64,000 nucleotides of DNA, from the NCBI RefSeq assembly GCF_041260155.1, contig NC_091932.1, positions 43,764,129 to 43,828,128 of the forward strand. Direction: 5' to 3'. A program made the position numbers and the translations under genes. Each line of letters starts with the position of its first letter. The first letter of the stretch is position 1. The DNA is from Ptychodera flava (taxonomy: Eukaryota > Hemichordata > Enteropneusta > Ptychoderidae). Shown piece after piece: positions 32,901 through 44,900 of this stretch. A model generated the notes under the pieces. The model was not told the origin of the DNA. It saw only the letters and a list, made by a program, of their open reading frames with translations, and did not search any database.

Positions 32901-35900
32901 CTTCAAAATGGTGAACATGGAAGGAGAAGGGCATACATGAGTCAGAGTAGTGAGAAGTGTGAACTCTCAAAGTGAAATACTTAGACATTTGCTCAAACTT
33001 TCCTCATTAAAGCTTTCAACCATACTCTCTCACCAAATCAAGGATAAAACTCAGTGCAGGCACTGTGCAAAGTTTGGTACCAGAGAAAAATTTCAAAACA
33101 TTTACTGATATTTGAAATTCAAACTGACCACCATCCCAGCCCTGGATTACCTCTATGGAACATAAAAATTTCATTCATCGAAAAAATAAGATGGTAAAAA
33201 TTATTCTTTTTCCAAGAACTTTGAAATAATCAACAACAATCAATAGAACAAGAATGTTGGAAAAAATGGCGAGTCAGAAAATCTGTCCTCAAAGTGCATT
33301 CTGTAGCACTCTGCCATCAGTCCTGGGAAAATCAAGTTTTCCTCAATGACATTTGTGTTGGTCTCTATTTCAACTTGTACGTTGACTTTCCAGGAATGCA
33401 TCACACTTTTCAGAGTTTAAACCTTTTTCAAAGAATTCCGTTTGTCCACAACGTGGCAGTTTCATTTGCCAAATGAAACTTCTGGCTCTCGGTCGTTGAT
33501 CCAACACCCAGTCTTTCTCTCCTTCCTGACAACTGTAACCGCGTCTGGTACAATGGTGATGTAAATCTTTCTTCCACCTCTAGGGGATGAGATCTGATAC
33601 AAATATCTGAACACCTTTGTCTTGTCTACAAGCAAAGATGTGATGACAAGGCAACATGTTCATACAATAATGAGAGCAGGTACTTTTCATCAGGCCCTCA
33701 CAGACTCTGTATTCTTTCTCTCCAACTTTCACACCGTATGTTCTACCACTGCTTTCATATTTGTTTTTTCTTCAACTTTTCCAATTAAGTTAATGTAAAA
33801 TCAACAGCTGGGGCAAAGCATAGCTGTGTGATAGAGAGTAATAGAATCCCACACCCCAACGGGTTGGGATGGAATGTCTCACATGAGTTGGGGAATTCTG
33901 TCTCACACGAGCCGAAGGCGAGTGTGAGACAGAATTCCCCAACGAGTGTGAGACATTCCATCCCAACCCATTGGGGTGTGGGATTATTTTTCTCACGTCC
34001 CTCCAATATCTTTAGAAAATTGCATTTTATTGTGGTAGGTTTATACTATCAAAAACCAGCACCCGATTGCACTTGTTTCATTTGTATCGTTCCGCAAAGA
34101 AAAATGAAGTTCCGTTCATTGATGAGCATATCAAACACGTTAACATGTATATTACCGATATGGCAATTTTGTTTTGTTGGTCAGCCACAAAATTCTCCAG
34201 GTCATCTGAGGAAAATGTTGCGAAACAGCTCTGGTGGCCATCTGTTGATGACATTGCGTGAAAGCTGTCGTCTGCTACAGCCTCGTGTGCAAATGGCTCG
34301 CTCATCGAAGTCTTTCGCTAACTGTATCGCTGTCAAGTCAGTTCTTCTCCAGAAAATATGTCGACGAGCGTAAATAGCCGATAGGTTTGTAATGGCCTGA
34401 ATTCTCCCGTTACAACATAAAAGCGGTCATCCTCCGTGTATTTGTTGCCGACGCCGCGCTGACCGTACTCAAATCTAGAACAACCTGTTCACTCTGCGGG
34501 TCAGTCGTCTGTCTGCTGTAGTGCCAGTTGTACATTACGCGATGTTCTATTCGTCAAATAATTCGTACAGAGAACTGAGCGCTGAGCAGAATTGACCAAT
34601 CAACATACGTTTCACATACTAGGTGTTCGGTCGCGCAACAATACAGAGTGTGAGAACAAATTGTTCTCACACTGTGTTCTCACACTCCCAGCGCACTGGG
34701 GACGTGAGAATTGAATATCACTAACCTGCCTGGTATCCGGCCTTGTCTTCATCATCTGAAATGAAGCATAGTTAATGTTAGTTGCAGTGTGCTGAGAAAA
34801 ATTGATTAACATGTCAATAGAGTCATGGAGATGACAGGATCTTCCCAAGTAGGCCTACAGTTTCTGGTTGTGAGACTCAATCCTGTTGTTGGTGTTGTTA
34901 CCCAAAGTTGGCAGCTTTCTTCTGTAATGGTGAACCCACATCTCGAGACAGTTTAACCAATTATCTGCAAAATAATTTATGAATGATGGTGGAGAAACTT
35001 TTGTCAATTATTCATTGTACATTTCCAAATAATCTGTTTCAGAACATGAGTAAACCATTGATAAGATAGTTTCATGATATCAGACTTCCCATGTTTTTGT
35101 ATATCTAAATCACTGACTTTTTTCTTGAAATATTTTATAAGATGGAAAGTGTGTAACAGAATTCTAGCATTAGGCATGACACTTTGATAGCCCAAATTTC
35201 AGTGACGTCCTTATCCACAAATACCTACTATCTTGACATTATGTAAACATTGGTTTTGGTTTTGATGTGTCTCAACAGTTTATGCAAAAGATCTTTACTT
35301 TCATTCTTAACAAATGCACAGCCAACCACTCTCCCTCTTTCGTGTTCATCTTCAATGAGTAAATGATAATGTGGGTTGTCTTCAAGTGTAAGTGCCATCA
35401 ATAAAGAGAATATCAGGATAATGATCAAAACATTTCTGTCACCTGTTTGGAAAAACATAAAGTCAAGTTCAATATCGTCTGAAATCTCAATCACAGTCGT
35501 TGCATTCAGATCATATTTCTGTAGCCTTATCATCCTATCAGCACGTTCTGGCCTTCCATTTGTCCCTTTTAGAAATCTTTGACAATCTTTTTTTTTCTGG
35601 TTGTGAATGTTCTTAGAAAGGACAACCTTGCCTGTTTTACCTGCAATAAAATGTTCAATATTTTTTACATCAATGTCAAGTTTCATTAAGTCTTTGACTT
35701 CCATGGCTTCAGTTTCAGGATATCATTTATACCTGTCACTTGAAACTGGATGGTTCTGTTCTGTGGAGAAAACTGTTATTATAATAATATACTTTATTAC
35801 TATGATGTGAAAAATAATACACTTCACGTGCCATGAAAGGCAGATACAACATCAAAGAAATAACGGGCGACGCGCTGACCATTAACGTTTATTTGTGGGC

Positions 35901-38900
35901 AAGGGCGAGAGGAAAGCCAAAAATTAGCGGGCGAGGCTTGCGGAGCCCGTTAATTTGGCTTTCCTCGAGCCCGCGCCCACAAATAAACGTTAATGGTCAG
36001 AGTGGAGTCTGTTATTTCCATTATATTATCAGCGAACCCAAGAAAAAAGTCAAAATTTCCGAAAATTTCAGGAGCGAACGACAACTGGGCCCCAGAAACT
36101 GAGCAATACGCGACGCACTGCCACGCGCGCTGTAAAAAATTGGCAAATCAGGAGATGTTTTCAGAAAAAAGTATCTCAACTTGACCTACAAGTGCTCCAT
36201 TTTATGTTGTGATTGATTATGATTTACGTTTGAGCTGAAAAGTTACGAAGCTTTGAGTTGTTAATCTTATTATTCATATTCACGGGCATGTAAACAAACC
36301 ATTACTGTGTATTTGTGGTCAGTCACGTGGTTCAGCTCGACCAATCAAAATGCGACTGGCAGGGCATGGTAATATAATTACAAATCAATGGTAATATGGA
36401 GCCAGAAATATAGCTTTACGCTAGTCAAGCCTGGCCCATTTATGAAATCTACATTGCATAGATAAATACGTATGCTGTTATACAAGAGTTCTGCAAGTAT
36501 TTTTTGTATGTATATGAGAAAAAGTTTGATACCAGACTAGATTAAGGTCTTCCTGTAAAACAATTTCATATTCTGAGACATTACGCTGTTGGGTAATTGC
36601 TTTAACGATCGATTACTAAATTACAAAATGACTATTGTGACTTAAGTAGTTCACAGTAAGGTACATGTATTCCTGTAACAGATACAGTGTCAGTGGTTTT
36701 GTGAAGCTACACCTGGAAGCATGTGCTTTGATTACATTAGGCAATGAGTTCCACTATTGAACACTCGTGTACGAAATTGCCGACTGACCTTTACATGTGT
36801 ACATTTTGGTTAATTCATTCATAATTTTTGACGGGTGCCCATACTGTTATTTTGTACTGATTGTGCACCTCAAGAAATGCCATATGAATCTTGACATCAC
36901 ATTTTGATGCCAGATAAGTTTGACAAGGGCAATCACACCTCTTAGTCTTGGCTTCCCATAATGCTTTTAAACAAAAGTCACATCACTGTAAGAACAATTT
37001 TCTGGATTAGAAACACTTTTATTTTTGTGACTTAAGCACTTTCATAGGCTGACTATTCTCCTCACACCATTAATTAAAATGCTGAAGAAATTCAGGGTAG
37101 GTGGCAATTGTTGATCCAAGGGCAATCCCCTTACCACCGCCTACTTGTTAGGAGAGAGACAGAAATGGTTTAGGATTTATTTCTGTTTGCATAGTGGATT
37201 TCCAAACTTTCCTGCCAGAAAGAGATTTCAAACTGTTAGGTTTTCCCTTGATTGGCAGAGTGCAAGTTCTTATCAACATTCCTGCAACTAGTGCAAGAAA
37301 GAGCTTTCAAATTACTTAAACTAGGAGTGGGAGACTGCAACTTGCCTGCTTCACTGCAAGAAAGAATTTCAATGTCAGTGAATGTGTCAATAAGAGAGGG
37401 CAACTTCCTACGTGCATTCCTGCAACAAGAAGTTTCCAAATCAGTTGCATTTGGAGTGGGGGAGACAAACTTAGTACTGCAAAAATAGGCCTCAGTATTC
37501 AGATTGTTTGATGATTGTTGAACACATGACATATCATACATGTATCAAAAGGACTTGTGTTAGATACCGTAGTATGATTTGCTAAAACTTGGAGCACACT
37601 GTCCTTCAAATAAATTCAGTCTGGATGCGTTCAAAACACATTGGAGATAAAGGATTACAGAATACGGTACTACCGGTAATTCGAAGCTACCGTAAAAACC
37701 CTATCAATTCGCAGGTATGTGAGAGGTCAGAAATCGACAGTCTGCGCCCCCAATCTGCGCTAGCGCATTTCAATCTGCGCTATCAATCTGCGCTCCCATT
37801 CTGCGCTATCAATCTGCGCTACCATTCTGCGTTATCAATCTGCGCTCCTATTCTGCGCTATCGATCCATGAATGTTTTGATTTTAGTCATTACGGTGGTA
37901 TTTATGACACTGCCGCGATATAGCTGCCCGCTAGATGATAAGACATGGCATGATCTAGTGTTGAAATAGATTTGTACTTTTGTACAGCATACCGACACTT
38001 GTACACCATACCGAGTGTCAGGAAGACTGGTTATTGAGTAATGTACGATCGAATAAAATTCCGAATCAAGCGCGACATAAAGTTATAGTCTCATGGATCC
38101 TAGGGCTATGAAGAAGACATTCGATGAATTTTCTTTCTCATATAAAAAGCTTGAGAAATGATCAAGTACATGTTGTAAGCGCAAAGTCAAGTACGCTTAC
38201 AATTATGGTAGACCTTGCTACAAGTCGACGACGACTTAGTCGACAGCCCAACAACGCACAGCAGAGGGAGTGGCAGGGTTTGCTACCAGCACTGCAGCAA
38301 CCTTGCGACATTGATCGAAGCAGTTTGTAGGATGGCCTACGGAAGCGCAAGTGGATGCAAACTTTTGGTCTGGGTTAGGCCTACCGTTACTATTTACAGA
38401 TTTTTCTGTCGATATTGAGCATTTCTGGTCATGTTCAGAGAAACGTTTGAGCCCGACAATTCTGACGTTAGCCAGTTCGCAATGTCCGCAGTGATAATGA
38501 TTGACAAGTTACGTCCAGTGACTTCAAGCTAGCTCAGTAGCTGAATACACGCGTGTGCGGTCGGTGACCTGTAGATGACGTGACACAATGGCTATCTGTT
38601 TATGTACTGATCAGGAAGGTACATGTAGGTTGGGAGTTAACTTGCCAAAATAATTCACAGTAATTGTGCACAAAATCGCGAAAATCGTAAAGGGAAATGT
38701 AAATCATGTCTTTCTGTTTCACATAACGCAATACAATGCCTGGCCTGTCACTATAAATATTGTTTCTCTGACCGAGTGCTGACGTTGTGAGTTTGACTCC
38801 GATTGAGGATTTAATGAATTTCTCAAATAAAGATGACATCACTGATCTGAGAGATGTGATGTCGAAGAAACTGATACTATGACGGTGACGATTTGGTAAG

Positions 38901-41900
38901 TCGATGCCATAACACATCGCAGAAGACAAGTAAAAACAATGATAGATATATTTTCTCGAGATGTTTGCGATTTTTCAAGATTTGCACATGATAACAAGAA
39001 GGTGATTTACATGTAGTCCTATCATGCAAGAAGTGAATTCCCGTGAACTTGGAACACTCTGATTTGTACCAGTCATTTCAACTTCAGTGGTTGGTTCGAG
39101 CTGTAAATAATTTTTTCAATTGTCCACAAGGACGACCCACGACTAAAACTGCATAACTTTTGTGGCACTTTCAATGCTGCTCCCTTGTTTTCATGTATGA
39201 TCGTAGCTGGCATTGATCGACAAATTATGACATCCGTTGTAGCTTTATGTTTATATCATGCAAGGTCAGAAACGACAATGTACTCCCTTGTCACCGCGTC
39301 AACCTGTCCCGATATAATCAAGGCAAGGTGGTGTCACGTCTGCAAAGATAATAACACGTACTATAATTCCATAGACACACACTCTTTCACAAATGTATGT
39401 GCTCCTTCTCTTTCGATTGTTGAAACCATATTCATACGGAACGATTGAACTAACAAGCACAAACATTGCGATTGAAGTTCCGCTCTTGTAAACAATGGTC
39501 AATCCGTAAATCTTTCTCTGGTCACAATCCCTCACGAGCATGTCCCTGTAATTTCTCAATAATTTCACAAGCTGAGCATCTCTATCAGCTCATTTTCAAC
39601 CCAACTATCACTATTACAGTAGCTAAACCAATAAAAAAACAGTTAATTTGAGTGGTGAAAACTAAATAGATTCGTTCGAGATTACTGCAAATTTTTCCAC
39701 AGATGTGAAGACGAAATATCCAACTCTAGCCAAAACATGACTCTCCGTTTTGGGCGGTTGCACTCGACGTCTTTTTACCAATACTAGCTACAACCTTATA
39801 TCAAGGAAAACGGCTGCGCGACAGGGCACGTTCAATTCGAAAATAGAGAGCAACTTGAAGGCAAACTTGATTTATTTTAAAACATGGAGGTTTAAAAAGA
39901 CCCCTTTGACTAAGTTATGATTGGAAAAATCTCGCTGAAGTGTAGCGAAGCCCCTTCAGACAGGTTCCTGCGTGAAATATTACATATAAATGGACAATAT
40001 GTGGAACTCGCGGTAGAGAAAGTCATGACCACTGTACTGTCAACAGTGCGTGCACAGGACCTAACGAGGCAATCATACAATAGTCTACAAGGACGCCATG
40101 TAATTTGTCTTCGCTACCGCTGGTAGTACGGTGAGAGTGCCCACTAAAATGTTTTACACCCTTGGTGTTTAGCTTTTAATTTTCAAATTGAGCCCGTTTG
40201 CGAAGTGAAACGTACATACAAGAAAACAGCTGGTAGTCTTTGTCAAGAAGGATTTTATAAAAGAGAGATTCGTACATCTGATCCCCTTTTTCAACAATAC
40301 TAGCAATGGAGCAAGAGAGTCAGTTACTACATGTATTAGAAACCCGTTGGGAAAATCGGGCAACAGCCCAGACGTCGCATGGTCACCATGGAAACCGGCG
40401 GTTCTATTCAGAACAGACGGTACAGCAGGCGATGTTTCACCATCTCGACAAAATAGAATCATTTACGTAATGCTTATCTTTGACCCCCAAAACCTCGAAT
40501 AGCTAAATTGTACCAACCACGAAACTAGTTCAGTCACGTGAATGAATTCTTTCACAACGGAACGCATCAAAAATGAAGGTCGCGGTTCTGGTTCAAGGAC
40601 GTTTACAAGAAGACTGCGTTGACTAATGTCTATCCCAAAATTTTTTGACGTTCTTTATTTGCCTACGAACGCTTGTTGCTCAGAAGATCAATAGCTAAAA
40701 CTGATAGAGATAGTCCCGAATTTAGTTCTTAAGCTTGCTGGGTCTGTAAAAGCATCTGGTCATCATTGCACATCGCATCAACATGATTTTCTTAGAACTT
40801 TTACGCTTTGTATCACGGTCCCTCTGTCATAACTTTTGACACTGTCCCTCCACAAACTGTGGAAAGACAATGCTTCTTAATACCATGGAGCTATAAAAGA
40901 AGAGGCATCCCTCATGGTAATTTAGAACTGTTGTATCTCGTCATGTTTCCTGGTCAAACAAAGCCACATATGCAGCAGTATATGCTTTAATCCATCGAAA
41001 CCTGGAATCATATCTTACACGACGACGACGACGACATGCTCATCGGTATAGACAGTAGACACTAGGATACTGCGACATTGCACTTTTATGTGATATCGGA
41101 TATTTTCAGGAAATTAGGATTGTTGAGTCAGATATGAGAAGAGGGGAAATCTCCGATATATCGGATATTTACCCGTGATTTGACAAGTCTTTAGTATTGT
41201 CTAGAACACAGTTCATGCGTACGTCTGTGCGAAGATATTTTTGAAAACAGACACGACAGTCAAATTCGGTCTTCGCGTGTCTCAGCAAGATGTTGTGCCG
41301 ATTCGGCAAACTCGGAAACTGTTCAACCCAATCTTTTTTGAATGAGGTAAAGCAGATCTTAGTGAGAAAAATTAGTTAGTCAGTGAAAACACTTGCATTC
41401 ACCCATGTATTTTTATTTGGGGACATTAGGTTGACCTACTGTGCGGACACATATAACGCAACAAACCATCTACCACAAAGTTAACTATAGACAGTTTGAG
41501 CAAAGTCGTTCGGGAAAAAGTAATGGACAAAAATACAAGTTTTCAAAACAATAATGTAATATGTGTCCCTTTTACCTTGGATATTCTTTGATTTCTACTC
41601 ACTCCATGATCTGTACTCTGAGAGTTCAAGAGCGCAGAATGGTAGCGCAGAATAGGAGCGCAGATCAATAGCGCAGATTGAAATGCGCTAATGCAGATTG
41701 GGGGCGCAGACTATCGATTTCTGACCTCTCACATAGCTCCAATTTGACCAGAAAAAATAATTACGATTTTAAAAACGTCAAATTAATAGGAAATTAAAAC
41801 TGCCGAAATAGTTTAGTGGTTGAATTGATTGAAACGATGAGGATGAAATTTACGTGAGACATGTTTGCCATGTTGAGACTGCTTCAAAGCACAGAACTGT

Positions 41901-44900
41901 AAAAGTACTGGAAAAACGTTCCGTTTTTGTCACAATTTTAGCTACTGTATCGACCCTTTATTCTATGCTTACCTTTCCATAATTGAATTAAACTAGGTTT
42001 AGGGGCTTATACACACAGTGTACACTGATGTACAGAACTTTAAAAAGCACTCTACTGGGAACGAGCTGGGGTTTATACTGTGATGGGCGCAGTAAAACAG
42101 TGGTAACGGCCATAGGTTCAAGGACGTTCACAGAGAGACACGATAACAAAGAGTGTCGTAAAATTGCTTAGACTAGTTTTAAGAACATACAGTATCTGGT
42201 CTCAGGTCATCGGTGTACCGCTGTGCATCGAAACGACAAGTGTAGGCCAATAGCTTCGAAATTTTATGGGAGAGACACCACGACTGAGAACGACAGTAGC
42301 GGCAAAACAAACTATTCCGAATTGTGCGTCTGTGTTTAATACAGACATCTCTGTAGGTGATTCTGGTTTCTCAATCAAATCCAAAGTCCGACATTGACAA
42401 AATTGACATAAAAATATGTCCGAAAAGTTTTCAACTAACAGATTCATCTCCTTTCAAATTGATATCCCTATATAAACCTACATGTAAACAGTCAGGAAAG
42501 ACTGACATCCATGTCTCCCGGGCCCCCACCCATACAGTATGGCCGTACGTGCTCAAATATTTCTTCACCGTTTCGCAAAATATCTCGTCAACTGGGCGCA
42601 CAGGCCACGTCTTTGTACGTTGGTCAAAACTAATGAAAGATCAGGATTAACATTGGTGAAAGTAAGATTGAATATGGAAGACAAAAATGCTTTCATCGAT
42701 TGACAAAAATGAGAAGGAACGAGTCAGTAAATATCAAACTATAAAGGTGAGATCGAGACTGCCATGATTAATCAACTAGGAATAAAATATAAGCTTATAT
42801 TTCGATTGACAGACTTACACAACTAGAGAGAGCATTTTATTCAGCTTTAAAAATTAGTCACCGCCTTTCCTTTAATAACACCCTGTTTGCGTTTTGATCT
42901 ACTCTGCTCTGTCCCCCATCGGTATGGGCGTCCGGGCTTCACCTGTTGTACTGACTGATACATGGTTATTTCTTCAGCTATTTTTTCATCGTTTGGCATA
43001 CAATACAGCATCTCTTTTGGTGCACAAGGCAAATCAACGTTTAGAAGGAAAGTCACAGGAGGTTAGGATATTATATAGGTGAAATTAGAATGGAATATTG
43101 AAGATGAAAAGACTTTTATAGGTCGACAAAAATTGCCATAAACCGAGAATTGAGATTGTCTGTGATTTATTAATTGGGAACAAAAATATTCGATTGAGTC
43201 ATTAAAACAACCAGAAAGAGCATTTTCTTCAGCTTGAAAAAATAAGTTGTCGTCTTACTCTTTCCTTGACACTGTCCCTATTTGTGTTTGAAAATATTAG
43301 TCTGATCCCAGTCGGTAAGAACGCACGGCGCAGCGGCGTCAGCTGTATTTACCGACATGTAACATCGATTTTTCCTCAGCAATTTTTTCAGCGTTTGCAA
43401 AAGATTTCGCAAACTTGTCCTTTTAGTGCACGTGGCACATCTGTCTATGTGTTTTAGGAACAAGCAACATGTGGTTTAGAACATAATATCTGTCAAATTA
43501 GGAAGGGATATTGATTCACACACAGAAAGAGTCTGTAAATTTCAATGGACACGGGATAGTAAGAATTCGGAAAAAACAATGAGAAAGGGAGAAAGTGGGT
43601 AATTTATTCTGATTTTCTTCGATATTAAGGTGAGAAAATAGTTACAAAACCAGAGACTAGAGGGTTGGTACTTCACACACGCTGAAACTTCACGCATATT
43701 TCGAAAGCGGCGACTGAGATCCAGCTCACTAAAATCACTGAGGTTTCCCACTCAGCGAAAATAATCATGTGACCCAATGCAAACCAATCTGAAAGCCATT
43801 TACAAAGCCCTTTGTGGTTCTCATTTCTGCCTTTTTGTCTGACCCGTGGTTCATCGTATTCGTAACGCTGTTGTTTTCGATGTCTTGAAATGTCGTTCAT
43901 TCACCAACTGAAGGAATTTTTGAAGGGTATGTAATTCGGTCGAATTAATAGGGATTGAGAAAGTCCAAGTTTCCGTCAGTGGTCGAATTGAAAGGGGCAA
44001 AATAAAATTATGTTTTGTCAAAAAAATAGGGTGGTTGAATTAATAGGGTGGTCGAATTGTTGGGGTTTTTACGGTAGTCATTTTTCACCAGCTTACTTAA
44101 ACTGCCCCTATCAAAACAATAATGCTGTTTATGTGGAGGTGGTATATGCTATTGACAATACTGTAGGTAACTTCATAGCTGCTGTATAACTCAAGTTTTG
44201 TTTAAGTAATTCTCTCTCCAAATTTCAATTCCTTTTTATGAGAACAAGAGTAGATGATTAAAGCACCCTTGTAAAACTTTTGTTGTCCTGTTTTATGATT
44301 GCATCAGTGTAACAGGGTAAATATCTCTCCTGATTCAATTCATTCTTTCTAAATATCTGCTTGATTCTTATCATGCTAACAAACTTATGCATCTCTTTCC
44401 TTATTTGTTAATCCTCCCCAGACAACAAAGTCATTGGCTGAAGAGGCTCTAGAACTAATGGTCAATGGTAAGATACTGACTTGATTACGAATAAAATCTT
44501 TATATTATGTTTTGTGACACATGATCTCTTGATTCTTCAATTTAGACTCCTATCTGAACATTGCTCACACTTTGGACTGAGCAGACGTCACATGTATCTG
44601 AACAGTGCTCACAATTTGGACTGAGCAGACGTCACACATATCTGAACAGTGCTCAAAATTTGGACTGAGCAGATGTCACATGTCTATCTGAACATTGCTC
44701 ACACTTTAGAATGAGCAGACGTCACATGTATATCTGAACATTGCTCACACTTTGGAATGAGCAGACGTCACATGTATCTTAACATTGCTCACAATTTGGA
44801 CTGAGCAGACGTCACACATCTGAACAGTCCTCAAAATATTGACTGAGCAAACATCACATGTATCTGAATTGTCTTCACAGGAACATCACACGTAAAATCA

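Larger units (their letters stand above)
37687..44077. mobile_element. 6.4-kb TIR element in geminin intron 3 (outer element)
   Basis: The left end, CTACCGTAAAAACCCTATCA ATTCG, is matched by the reverse of AATTGTTGGGGTTTTTACGG TAG at the right end. About 25 bp are inverted, and motifs AATTCGACCAC/AATTCAACCAC repeat inside the right end. No intact transposase frame is present. No convincing target duplication was seen. It contains a second element (37716-41735) and a degenerate tandem region (42280-43550). Confidence 0.6.

Noticed and set aside
38600-39568. Frames of 89-109 codons inside the inner TIR element, considered as transposase remains
   Set aside because: No DDE-type or other transposase motif was seen, they have no periodic codon pattern, and they are interrupted. 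The element is treated as non-coding.
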